From: Dermatophagoides farinae
Taxonomy: Eukaryota; Arthropoda; Arachnida; Sarcoptiformes; Pyroglyphidae
Direction: 5' to 3'
Assembly: GCF_024713945.1 (NCBI RefSeq)
Contig: NC_134682.1
Coordinates: forward strand, 3,603,001 to 3,667,000
DNA length: 64,000 bases
The translations under genes and the position numbers were made by a program. A model generated the notes under the pieces. That model searched no databases. It saw only the letters and a program-made list of their open reading frames with translations, and was not told where the DNA came from. Shown here piece after piece: positions 13,751 through 25,114 of this stretch. Within the stretch, counting starts at the first letter, position 1; the number at the start of each line of letters is the position of its first letter.

Positions 13751-16295
13751 GTAGGCTTGCTTATATTTTTTTTTTGATTCTATTATTAATCAACTAATCA
13801 TTTTTATTCTTTTTTTTTCATTTTCACATATATTCTATATATAATCATTTCATCAATATTCATCAATATTCGTCGATTTTCACAAACAAAAAAAAAATGA
13901 ATTTCATCCATCCAAAAATTCCTGGTGAGTATTTTTATATATTCAAATCAATAAATTCATGCAACAGGTTGACCTATTGTGTGAGTGTGTGTGTGTGTGT
14001 GTGTCGCTTGAATAACTTTTTTTTAATGTTCATCAATTCAATCTTTTTTTTTACTAGACATTCTCACACACACACACACACATAATGACCAAAATGTTTG
14101 ACCACATTCTGGGATATTCACATAGCCCATTAGACCGTTTGAAGTATTAATTATTTATTTTTTTTTGTCACACATAAAACAATCATACACTGCTACTTGT
14201 TTATTTATTTATTTGTTTGGTCAACCAACTGTAAATCGGTTTTTTTTTTCGTATGTATGTGTGTGTGTGTGTGTGTGTGTGGACATAATAATTGATGACC
14301 ATTTAGATTGAATTTTGATTTAGTTCCGGAAATTCATTCATTCATTCATTCATTCAGTGGCTATATCGACTCAAAGATTTTTTCAATTGGATAGCCAAAA
14401 CAAAACAAAACAAAAAAAAATGACCCGGTAACTTGTTTATTTATTATTTATACATCATTAGTCCATGGTCATTGGCTGAACTTTTAATTCATTGAATTGA
14501 ATGAAAAAGTGAATGAGTTAGTGAGGAAATATGTCACTAGGGAAAAAAATTGATGATGATGATGCATCAAAACACAAGGACAAGATGAAAGATGAATTGT
14601 CCAATATTGTTGACCAATTTTTGACTTGCATCATACACACACACACACACACACATCAGGCCATATACAATTTTTTTTTTTTTTATTCATCTGAATGTTG
14701 ATGGTGATCAATACATTGGCAATGACAAATAATCGAACTTTATGAATGAATAACTTAGCTTATGATAATGATGACGATGATGATGATGATGATCCTGAAC
14801 TTAATGTCCTATAATCATCGAATTCATTACATATATTTCGAAATATGATCGTAGCCATTGACCAACAATCATATTTTTTATTGTGAATGAATGGATTAAC
14901 TTTGCTTTTACTTACTTGAGGTTGCCAATATTATTTACTCGTTCACTCACAAACAGACTACTTTATGGTTTTTTTCTCTAAAAGAAACAAAACAAAACAG
15001 AAAAAAAAATATTCTCATTTATAGCCAGACAGTGAAACAACTACAGTTGTGTAATGACTTAGATGCTGTATATCGATGTCATTCAGGTAAATAGCCGAAT
15101 AGTTAAAAAAAAAAAATAACGGACCCAATAACGAACCATACTACTGATATTGTTGGTAGCTATAATTAGCCCCTCAACAAAAAAAAAATCTATCTATTTT
15201 ACACATTATCACACACAAACACACAGAAAGAGCGAAATTGAAGAGTCAAATTTATATTTACCAGAGTGAATTTTCTGTTTTTTTTTTATTTTTGTTGTTG
15301 TTGTTGTTTATTTCGATGTTTGACACTGAGATTATTGAATCACCATCATCATCATATATATGATTATGGTTCAAATATTCAAATATCGATCTGGTTCTGG
15401 ATCATATCGGGCCACGTTGACAAATTTGACTGTCTCGTTTTCTCACTCTATCTGGATATCGTGGATAAATAGTTAGTTTGGTTGGTTATAAGTTTTTCAT
15501 ATCGACCATATCAGAGATCTTTCAGAGATAGCTCAGAAAGGGCCATTTTTTTTCGTCGATATATATGGATGATGATTTGCCTCTGGCTGCTATATGCTTT
15601 GATCGTGATGATGATGATGATGATGACGAAAAGGATCATCAAAAGCCATCAATATATTCAGTATACCATCATCATCATCATCATGATGGTTTATGTTTGA
15701 TGATGATGGTGGTGGTGGTTTTTTATTTTTGGTTACTTTTTTCCTCCGTTTTTTTTATCGTTCCTCGTATATATAACATTCAATCTGGTGAATATAAACC
15801 TCTCTCTTTCTATGGCTCTCAAAACACAATCCTGATGACAATGAGGATCATGTTCGTGATGATCGCATGAAACATATTTACAGGTATAAACAGTACTAGC
15901 CATCTAAATACCAACCAGTCAGATGTCATCTAAATAATATGATGATGTGGTTATATTTATCACATGATTTTCAGTTCGTTTGTCCATAATGTTCTTCTTC
16001 TTTTTTTTTTTCTTCTACGGATGTCATATTCGATCATATAAAATGGTCTATGATGATGATTAGTTGATAAAAGTTGTTATCGAAGAATGTCTGTTTTTGT
16101 TGTATCGAAAAGATTAAGTAATCCATTTTTTATTTTTTCATTTCACAATAGCAATCGATCAATATCACCGTATTGGATGTGGGGATCATCATTAAAAAAA
16201 AAATGAAAAAAAACGCTAAACAGTAATCCAAAGTCATTTGACAGGACTAATAACAAGGAATAATCAACATTTCTTTACATACACAGCATCCAATT

Positions 16296-18596
16296 ATGTC
16301 ACGGGTAAGTTTAAATTAATGCAAAAAATCTGATGATAGTGAAAGGCTGAAAGGGGTGGTTGAATCGAATTTCGAACATATATTGTTGTACCGAATCGAT
16401 TGTATCGATAGTTTGTAGTTTACATTTTTATTTAGACAACAACATTGGCATTGAATTGAGAAAAAAAACATAAGAAGACAAAATAATTGGTATATATTGA
16501 TTGAATATAATTAAATCCTAAATCCTAACTTGTTCCGGTTCATTCATGGACAGGTCAATCTGGTAACGATCTTTTTTTTTGCCATGTTCAATTACATTAT
16601 ATGAGTATTAAAGTTTTCACTGTTAAAGTCGAATATATATAAATACCTACGCTATGACCATTTGGTTTTGCTTGACTGATGATGATCGGGTTTTGATCCA
16701 TTTGGCAATCGTGGTATGAACTTGGACAATATTATATTACTATGGCCAGATTATTTCTCTATGTTTTCGTTATGAAAACCGATTCGATAATTTTTCTTAT
16801 ATCGATCAATATATTCAATAGACATTCAAATAATGATTACAATCGAATATATGATCTATTAAGTAATCATGATAAGCATGGATGAATTGATAATGATTGT
16901 TATAAATTTGGCTCCATAATATAGTTCATATAGAAACATAAGAAGGTAAAGACACGGTTCATTTAGTCATTCATTGAACGAGAACAATTAAAACCAAATA
17001 TAAATACCCGGTAAATGAATAAATAAATCCAAATCGATAGTTAAAACCAATAACGCGTGTGTACTCCGATCCGATTATCTTTGATATTAGGTTATAATTA
17101 GAATGAACGAACAAAACAAAAACAAAAAACAGGACCACAATCATTTGGTGTTTTGTGCCCTCGAACGAAAATTATTTAATACAGTCTACATCCGGAACAC
17201 ATCGCTAGATGGATGGATCGATTAATGTGTGTGTGTGTGTGTGTGTGTGGGGTGGAGGGGAGGAAACAATTAATGGCAATTGCTCAAATTCATTTTTGAT
17301 GATCGCTTGAGGCTTATCTATCGGAAAATAAAGTTCGATAATACAACTTGAATACTACTAGTTATGAGAAAGATCCAAGCATAGCATGATTATCATCAAC
17401 AAGATTGTTTGTTTCTACAGTAACAACAACAACAAAGTGGATGATTTTATGTTATAAAAACATACGGCGGAAATGTTCCAACGATCCAATCGAATTGAGA
17501 TGGCCATCCATCCATCTATTACCAGTGATGATGATCATGATTATCATGATGATGATGATGATGATGATGGATTGCTATCCAGCGTTGTAATACACTGGTA
17601 TGCGGATGTAGACACACTCTATAGAGCAGTAACTTTTTTCTTCAGTGACAGTTAATTGGATTCAACAAGAGCAATCAACACAAATTGCACTGTCCACTGA
17701 CCTCGATGTAATGACGATGGCAATCTAGTTGGCCCATCTGTCCTGCATCATTGATCCTAAAACATTGGAACCTTTGATAAAAAAAAAGATCAAACATTTT
17801 GAACAAAACAAGTCAATAATCTGCATTATCTAAACAAAAAGATGGCCGATGGCCATTGCTTAATCAATGAACTAGATGATATAAATCTGGATATAATTAA
17901 TCTTTTTTTCTGTTGTTTATTTGTAAAATAATGTAGATATTGGCCTCATCACTGGTCATGGTAGCGTTGATCGCTTCCAGCCAAGCAACCCTGACACCAG
18001 CTCAAACCTCAACGGCCGCAATTGCGGCGGCTTCTCCACAATCATCAGCATCGAATGCTTATCCATCGTTACAATCGTTGTTGGCCGCTAATCCACCACA
18101 AGAACAAGTTGTAACATTACCAGCTAGCCAACCATTGTCTGCAGCCGCTAGTGGTGGCCAAGGTTATGGTCAATCGTATGGTGGTGATGCTCAAGAATTG
18201 GTCGTTCAACATCCAAATCCAAGACGGATTTTGGTTCGTGTAGTGAAACCCATCATTTTCGAGGAAAGAATCGTCATTGTGCCATATCGACGAGTCACAC
18301 ACGAAGTTCGACCCGTTATCGAAGAACGACATACGGTTATCTATGGCAAAGATGGTAAACAAATCTCTGGTCCTACTGGTTTCTCCAAAGAATTGCCCGG
18401 TTTGGATAAAGCCGGTACCTATGCTTCGGCCAGTGGTCATATGACACGAACTATTGAAAAACCTGTATACGCTGATCCAGTCATCCGAAAGATTGGTTTC
18501 TCCAAACGATCGGCAGCATGGGATATGGCTAATTTGAGGCCCACAACACAACAAGTACAGCCATCCGATTTGAATCAATATGGTAAACGGGCTTAG
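16296..18596 (+). CDS. Secreted DFP2-like / cuticle-type protein, paralogue B
   Basis: The main exon, 17937-18596, begins after an acceptor (TGTAG) and is open from its first base. A first coding exon of three codons is proposed at 16296-16304 (Met-Ser-Arg, then a GTAAGT donor), giving a phase-0 intron of about 1.6 kb and a protein of about 222 residues. The joined N-terminus reads MSRILASSLVMVALIASSQA, a good signal peptide. The paralogue at 28266 also has a three-codon first exon, which supports this model. The mature part starts Ala-, Ser- and Gln-rich. The core at about residues 99-145 contains VRVVKPIIFEERIVIVPYRR and HEVRPVIEERHTVI, matching the core of the other two family members but without their intron. 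A cuticle or secreted structural role is inferred from the family. The far-upstream first exon is less certain than the main exon. Confidence 0.7.
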
Positions 18597-18866
18597 AGTA
18601 GTAGTAGTAGTAGTATAATAATCTGGAATGACATTTTACGGAAAAACGGAAAACGATACACCACGATACGACAATAAAAGACAACCGGCCACAACAACTA
18701 TCAATGGTCATCCAATATATTGCGATAGCCAATGCTTTTTTCATCATTTTGCTTTCTTTTTCTTTCCCTTATTTTCCCTCTCTTTAATTTTTGCTTGTAT
18801 TTTCTTGAATCAATTTGGAATTCAACACATAGTCTAGCGATGTGAAAAATATGCATAAAAAAAAAT

Positions 18867-18872
18867 AATAAA
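18867..18872 (+). terminator. Polyadenylation signal of paralogue B
   Basis: AATAAA 271 bases past the stop at 18596. The next gene on the same strand starts under 200 bases further on, so the intergenic gap is very short. Confidence 0.55.
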
Positions 18873-19051
18873 ATTCTGCCATATCAATCAATGGCCATTG
18901 TTGCCTTGTATACTAATTGTTTTTATTACCAATAATCAATCGTCGAATAATTATTTTCGTACATAAAACAGTTGTGTATCGATCGTTGCTATTGTGTCGT
19001 TTTTTGATTACATTTACCATTTCGTTACCATCATATAAATATAGTGATATA

Positions 19052-21316
19052 ATGAACAGAATGGAAATGTCCACATACCTATTTTACATCACTTTATTTT
19101 CAATGGTAATGGCATGGACTGTTGGCCAAACAATTAACCAAATCGAACGATTCTGTTTCATCGATGCAAATCGTATTCAAGCTATGTTCATGATGGGTGA
19201 TTATCTACTTTTTCGAATGAATCCAACAACACCATATAGATTGTATCATTGGAGAAGTGGCCATTTATTGTCCAGCGCTTGGCATCAACACGATTTATTT
19301 GTTAATGTCTCAACACAGCATTATCGTCTCCAATATCTGACCACAATGGATTTATGTGAATTGTTTAGCATAGTATCGCCATCTGTTATCCAACAGACAA
19401 AACATAAACGTTCGATTCTTGATAATGATATTGTTCATTCGTTAGCATCCGATTTGCAACAATTGATTATTGATCCTGAGAAAATGGCCGGTTTCAATAA
19501 TATGAACAATCACTTCCGTCATTCACCACTAAATAAAGATCCGTATGTCGATGTTAAAAAATATGATGACATTAAAAGCCAACTTGAAATGTTTGAAGCT
19601 AGATTGCGTACCATTTCCGATCGGTTGTTGCAACCATCCTCTGGAACGATGACAAAACCATCTTGTGGTCAACTTATTGTGGCCACATTTTGTCATTTCG
19701 AACGATCATTTGAGAATGACATATGCCATGACTCATTCGAACAAACAAGTAAGAATCAACAGGTGTGCTGGCCTAAGACAATGTTTTATCAATATTTGCC
19801 TAACGATAATCCTTCTCATCAACTACGCCTGATACCGATTCCATTCAAATACAGTCTCATGTCCAATCTTTTGTTACTACGAGGTTTGTTCCAAATGTCT
19901 GATCCTCGTCGTTTCGTGCAGATATCGAGCAGACTTAGATGTCATAATGACAAGGCAATTTTGGCTCGCACATTAATAGACGTGATCGATTTGCACCGTG
20001 ATGATCTGATTAGTGGTTTCAATCTAGATCAATTCGATTTTCTTCAAAGTCGTATGATTACCGGCCATCTGGAGTATTTAGACTCAACAAAAATTTCTAT
20101 GGCCGAATTCTTTAATTGTTTTGGCAATTCTTCGGCTATACAACGACCACTAGCCTTGCAATACGATCATCGACAACCACAAGCCACTAATGACCAAATT
20201 GTCAAAGTGATCGCTAATAAACCAACTTATATTAAACCGATATCCGAAACCGTAATTAGCCAAAGTCCTCCTAGACAACTAGCCAGGAGCAAAGTCAAAT
20301 TGGACCACCACACCATACGATCTGTTAAAATGAGAACATCAAAGACTTTGCCACCAAAGAAAAGGCAATCTCCAACCACAGCAACGTTTATGAAAACCAA
20401 AGCAATAGAGCATCGAACAATGATGACAACAATAACAACAAAAACATTCATCGCTTATGATGACGAACACCAAGCAATTGATACTTGGATTTACAATCAT
20501 CATCCCCATCAAGCAATCGAACGTTCATTTGAAAGACAAATTGATCATATAGTACCAGCAGCAACAGAAAGTGCAAAAACAACAACAGATGACGAAGTTA
20601 ATCATAGCGAACCACAAAATGTAACAGTGAATTCCACACAATTCTACGAGCATCTGATAAAGTTCAAGACTTCCCAGAAATCTAAATTGATCATCATCAT
20701 TATAATCACTGTTCTGATCATGGCTGGATGTTTAATGCGTCGTAATCGTCATAAAAACACAGGAAAAGATGTGTCCTTTCATCATGATGATTTGAGCCAC
20801 AATTATCGTCATTGGAAAAAGAAATCCAAATCTTCTAGTGAAAAAAGAAGCAAAAAACCGAATCGAATTGAACAGAATGGTAAAAGTAACAACACTAACG
20901 ATGGTCCATTTGAAAAAAACATCATAGTGATGGATGTTAAAAATATGCAACAATCCAGTCTGTTTGATCAATCATTCACCGATCGAATCCAAACCATGGT
21001 GGACGAATCCCAACTCATTACAAAGATGATGAATCAACCGTACAAGGCCATTTATGAAACCGTTTCATCGATTCGCCCATGTCCAAGACCTATTGAATCA
21101 CCACCTACCACATCTCTTACGTTAATGCCAGAATTATCTCCTCCACTTGAGCCGATGATTGAAGCTGGTGATGAGAGCATTAATTTTGATAATAATAATG
21201 GATTAAAACCGATCAACACGACCATCAATGACTCGATATATGAAACGATTGAAGATGAAAATACCCGATTGATCTACATATTGCATCGATTGACAAAAAG
21301 TCTGCACATATCATGA
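19052..21316 (+). CDS. Orphan single-pass membrane protein, receptor-like
   Basis: A single exon of 754 residues from the ATG at 19052. The frame stays open upstream but has no earlier ATG. Residues about 1-25 form a signal peptide (YLFYITLFSMVMAW). The outer region, about 26-544, has about eleven cysteines, a basic KHKRS site that a furin-type protease might cut, and a Thr/Lys-rich stalk. One membrane segment (LIIIIIITVLIMAG) lies at about 546-563, followed by a strongly basic stop-transfer region. The inner tail of about 190 residues is Ser/Pro-rich and carries two IYET[VI] tyrosine motifs, at Tyr668 and Tyr730. No known domain was recognised, so the family is unknown; the layout suggests a surface receptor or adhesion protein. 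It is convergent with the MADF gene that ends at 21555. Codon use looks like that of its neighbours, and the open frame is far too long for chance. Confidence 0.75.
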   Translation: MNRMEMSTYLFYITLFSMVMAWTVGQTINQIERFCFIDANRIQAMFMMGDYLLFRMNPTTPYRLYHWRSGHLLSSAWHQHDLFVNVSTQHYRLQYLTTMDLCELFSIVSPSVIQQTKHKRSILDNDIVHSLASDLQQLIIDPEKMAGFNNMNNHFRHSPLNKDPYVDVKKYDDIKSQLEMFEARLRTISDRLLQPSSGTMTKPSCGQLIVATFCHFERSFENDICHDSFEQTSKNQQVCWPKTMFYQYLPNDNPSHQLRLIPIPFKYSLMSNLLLLRGLFQMSDPRRFVQISSRLRCHNDKAILARTLIDVIDLHRDDLISGFNLDQFDFLQSRMITGHLEYLDSTKISMAEFFNCFGNSSAIQRPLALQYDHRQPQATNDQIVKVIANKPTYIKPISETVISQSPPRQLARSKVKLDHHTIRSVKMRTSKTLPPKKRQSPTTATFMKTKAIEHRTMMTTITTKTFIAYDDEHQAIDTWIYNHHPHQAIERSFERQIDHIVPAATESAKTTTDDEVNHSEPQNVTVNSTQFYEHLIKFKTSQKSKLIIIIIITVLIMAGCLMRRNRHKNTGKDVSFHHDDLSHNYRHWKKKSKSSSEKRSKKPNRIEQNGKSNNTNDGPFEKNIIVMDVKNMQQSSLFDQSFTDRIQTMVDESQLITKMMNQPYKAIYETVSSIRPCPRPIESPPTTSLTLMPELSPPLEPMIEAGDESINFDNNNGLKPINTTINDSIYETIEDENTRLIYILHRLTKSLHIS

Positions 21317-21329
21317 TTTTGTTGGCTTT

Positions 21330-21339
21330 TTTATTTATT
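21330..21339 (-). terminator. Polyadenylation signals of the MADF-membrane gene
   Basis: Two overlapping AATAAA hexamers on the minus strand, about 220 bases past the stop of the MADF gene and only about 14 bases from the stop of the convergent gene. The two transcripts probably meet or overlap here. Confidence 0.4.
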
Positions 21340-21554
21340 TGATAAAAACATTGATTGAAAAAAAATGTTTCTTGTCAACTAATTCATGCTTTTGGTGACA
21401 AAAAAAAGTATGTGATAAAATAATTTTTTAGTTGCAATGATTATATAATATGTATGTGTATATGTCGATGATTATCTTAAATATATGATAGATATGCGTT
21501 TTGGATTGAGGTGTGTGTGTGTATGTGGTAAAATGCAATGATGATTAATGATTC

Positions 21555-22464
21555 TTAACTTCGAAGTCGTCCCAAGATCCGACCTAGGTATGTTGGCCAT
21601 AAAATAACCAATGCAGCAAGAACGGCTAAAATGACCATGAACATGCCCCACATTCTGAGATCTTCTAAAATACAAGAGGTTGGATATAGAATCAGCTTCT
21701 GTTGTTGCTGGTGATGTACAGATTGTTTGGCATCATCATCATCATCATCGTCATTGCTCCATTGGTCATAACGGCTGATGGATGGAGTTCTTGACATTCG
21801 ATTAATGGCTGGTGTTTTATAAGCAGTTGTGGTCGTTGTAGAAGTATGCGATACGAATGGTGATGATCGACGATGGAAATTACGTAGTCGTTCCTGTTGT
21901 TTGTCATAGATCTCCTGCAATAGACGACCAACATAATTCTCTTTGCTTGCCACCTTCTCTTTGTCTAAATCATCATCTTCTTCTTCATCCTCGTCTTTGT
22001 CCTGCTCTTCATCATCCATTTGGTCATCATCTTCTTCTTCTTCTTCTACTTCTTCTTCTTCCTCTTCTGCTTCGTCCAGTTCACGTTCTTTTGATTTGGA
22101 TTTGCGTTTACGTCGAAGGTATTCGTCCAGGAATTTCAATTGATCAGAATATTGACAACTGATTGGTTGGCTGGGATTTTTGCTTTTACGTCGTAGATAG
22201 CCATTGTACAAGGACCGTATAGAACGCCATTTGTATTGACATTTGTCAACTGTTAGATTGTAGTCAATTAGTATATAAAATTCTCATTAAATCATTGACA
22301 AACTTACCTGGCTGTTTCAAGATTCTGGACACTTCATTCCAAGCACGTTGTCGTTGACGGTATTGTTGATATTCGGGTGACAATTCATCATAAAGAACGG
22401 GTCGTTGTCTAACCAAATCAATCAATTTGTAGCTATCCACTTTATTATCGGCTGCAGAGGTCAT
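21555..22464 (-). CDS. MADF-domain protein with acidic region and C-terminal membrane segment
   Basis: Two exons on the minus strand, 22464-22308 and 22249-21555, join over a 58-base GTAAGT-AG intron in phase 1, giving about 283 residues. The MADF fold, a Myb/SANT-like DNA-binding module of Adf-1-type regulators, spans about residues 10-90: KLIDLVRQRPVLYD, then AWNEVSRIL, then after the intron CQYKWRSIRSLYNGYLRR and LKFLDEYLRRK. A long Glu/Asp run with basic borders follows (about 110-150), then Ser/Thr- and Gln-rich linkers. The last 32 residues hold a strongly hydrophobic stretch (MFMVILAVLAALVILW) ending LGRLRS, which looks like a tail anchor. MADF proteins normally end in a BESS motif, so this end is unusual. 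It could be a membrane-tethered regulator; that is inference. The same intron position and phase occur in the neighbouring MADF gene at 22825. Confidence 0.8.
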
Positions 22465-22714
22465 TATTAAATTCTTGGTGGTCGAATTTTTGTAAATTCA
22501 AAAATAATCTGGCCAACAGCACCTTGGTTATAGTGAATGATTAGGACCATAGAAAAAATTCCAACCGAAATTGACAACTAGCATCGTACAAATCTAAATG
22601 CAGTATATTGTATTATTAATGTCAAATGATGATTGCCATTTGCCTGGTTTATACATTGCAAGAATGAGTAAATTATTATCGTTATAGATGGCCAAGAATA
22701 AATAGTTTGGCTAG

Positions 22715-22720
22715 TTTATT
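22715..22720 (-). terminator. Polyadenylation signal of the MADF-BESS gene
   Basis: AATAAA on the minus strand, 105 bases past the stop codon at 22825. Confidence 0.5.
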
Positions 22721-22824
22721 TAGCGTCAAATAATGGAATTACAATATGATTGCTATACATGCTATATATCACAGATAATAGAGGGGAAAAAGGATTGATT
22801 ATAATTGATAATACCAGTGTTTAG

Positions 22825-24096
22825 TTAACGTAAGTCTTGCGGTGTCAGATTAGTGCTTCCCGGTGGACAATGTGATGCTACAATGGGTATTAAATTGGCC
22901 AATGCTGGTGGTGTGGTTGAGTATTGGCGCAACGTTGCTTCGGATAGAAGATGCCAGATTTTGGTCATTGTTTCTAAACGATTGGCCACAGAGAATGATT
23001 TTAACTTCATCGCTACGTAATCGGCAAAAATGTCCATTTCGGATCCTGTCACATCTTCGACGGTTGTTGGCGTCCATTTGGATGGATTGTTGCTGTGATG
23101 ATGTCGACTGTGATTGTGGTGATGTACATCGAAACAGATAAGCATCGATTCTGGAGCCTCCAATGTGATTCGTTTCATTTTCTCGCCTTTATTCGATGTA
23201 GACGATACTGTGGTGGCCATCTTGACATTATTCAAACGTTTTTCTTCATCACCATCCAGTTCTTGTTTGTCCACAAGTTTATGTCTCTTGGAATGGTGTT
23301 GGATTTCACTCATATCATCATCATCATCATTATCATCGTCATCATCATCCTGTTGGTCATTTTGACATTCATGGTCATTGTCGTCACAGGTTTCTACGTC
23401 TACATGATTAGGCTCCAGAATTTTCGAATTGCCGTAGGTAACATTTGATTTGTTAACCAATTGTTGAGTGGTTACTCGATCAAATGAAGAGATAGAATTA
23501 GATCTGGCACGATTTGTTGTCATCGATAGATTCATTATGGAATGTGTTGGCGACGGTGTTTGTCCATTCATGTCATAATAGTCGACATGACTTCCACTGT
23601 GATTCGAATTCGATAAATCGTGTTCATCCGATTTCATTGTTGTCAATGTCATTAGAAATGCTGCATCAGTCGTCGAAAGTATGTCCTTATCGGACAAGTG
23701 ATGAATGGAATTATTGTTTTCGTTGGAATGTATCGAAGCAGAAGCCGAATAACGATTGCGTTTAAGGTATTGTTTGAGGAAAGCCATTTCATCGGCATGA
23801 ATCCATTTGGTACGTGGTTTTTTCATCCGTTTCAATTTGTTCAGGTATGTATTAAATGCAGTTCTCAACGAATTCCATTTGGTCTTACATTCGCTAACTA
23901 AACAAAACAAAACAAAAAATAACTTTAATGATACAGCTGAATTTAGACTGGATTATAACTCACCGGAAGCATTCATTTCAATAGCAATCTCAGACCATTT
24001 ACGTTCAGCGATCAACTTATTATTGTAATCTTCCATTTCGAAGTTGTATAACATGGGTCGTGCCCGTATCAAACGTATCAATTTGTGTGTATGCAT
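22825..24096 (-). CDS. MADF-BESS transcription factor (Adf-1-like)
   Basis: Two minus-strand exons, 24096-23964 and 23897-22825, join over a 66-base GTGAGT-AG intron in phase 1, giving about 401 residues. An in-frame TGA lies upstream of the ATG at 24096, with no other ATG between, which fixes the start. The MADF domain fills about residues 5-95: HKLIRLIRARPMLYN, ERKWSEIAIEMNAS, then after the intron ECKTKWNSLRTAFNTYLNKLKR and FLKQYLKRN. The middle is Ser-, His-, Asn- and Asp-rich, including poly-Asp from CAT repeats. At about 330-366 a BESS-like helix pair is seen (DIFADYVAMKLKSF and LETMTKIWHLLSEA), the usual partner motif in this family, used for protein contacts. It is probably a nuclear DNA-binding regulator. 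It sits head-to-tail with the other MADF gene and shares its intron position, which suggests tandem duplication. Confidence 0.85.
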
Positions 24097-24099
24097 CGG

Positions 24100-24679
24100 T
24101 TTCCACTTTGTACGATGGTAGAATCGTCAAATTGAATTGATGTGTACAGGACCAGCGTCAAATACAAAATGAAATGAAAAACCCAAACAAAAACGAAAAG
24201 AAATTATGCCTTTTTCTTGCATCTTGGTAGTGCATTCATTTTTCTTGCTTCGTATGTTCAATTCATTCATTTCCCAAATCATCATCATCAACATCATCAT
24301 CATCATCATCATCATTATCATTTGCTGCTGATGTCGAATAGCGAATAGTTGATGATGATGATGATCATTATCATCATATACAGTCACATAGCAAATGAAT
24401 CCCCACACGGCCATCATCATCATCATCATCATTATTAGTTTTGTTGTTGTTGCAATCGGTTGGTTGTATGTTCGGGACTTGACCAAAATGAACGAACAAA
24501 CGAACTATCAAGCTAACAACGAACCAGAACAAACCATATAGAGAAAGAGAGAGCCTATTTCGTTTGTGGTGGTCGTATAGGCAGCTATACACAGTGTTCG
24601 TGGGTTTGGGGTAATCATTATTATTATGATGACGATCATCATCATCAACATAATCATCGCCATCATCATCATCATCATC

Positions 24680-24711
<32 letters not shown>

Positions 24712-25071
24712 GATCGGCGGCCGTAATCACCATCATCATCATCATCATCACTATCATCATCATTGCAATTTCCATTATAATAACCAAATTTATATTGGCC
24801 AATGATGATGATGATGAGCCGTCTGAGTCTGGTGATGAGGCCAGGCCAATCTTTCATTTGACAATGGGGCTCAAATATCTGTCGCGTTCATTGTCTTATT
24901 TAAATGACGATATAGTGCAAGATGCCTTGTTCTATCCGTTGTTCATCACTGAATTTATACTATATCGGGCTCTTGATTCATTGCTTGTTTGCAAGGCTGA
25001 TTCGATTCTTTTCGGTTCGCTGGTGGGGGCAACATAATGATTATGATGATCATCATCATTATTAAGCAACC

Positions 25072-25114
<43 letters not shown>

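Noticed and set aside
21040-21300. ITAM-like pairing of the tyrosine motifs in the orphan receptor-like protein
   Set aside because: The two IYET motifs are 62 residues apart, and the YETI...YILH pair near the end lacks the needed Leu or Ile, so the ITAM spacing rule fails.
23514-23901. Plus-strand frames of 67-117 residues opposite the MADF-BESS gene
   Set aside because: They are antisense shadows of a well-supported coding exon.
24795-25037. An 80-residue plus-strand frame with ordinary-looking sequence (ending FGSLVGAT)
   Set aside because: It starts at a TTG codon, has no promoter or polyadenylation signal and lies in the likely promoter of the opposite-strand MADF gene.
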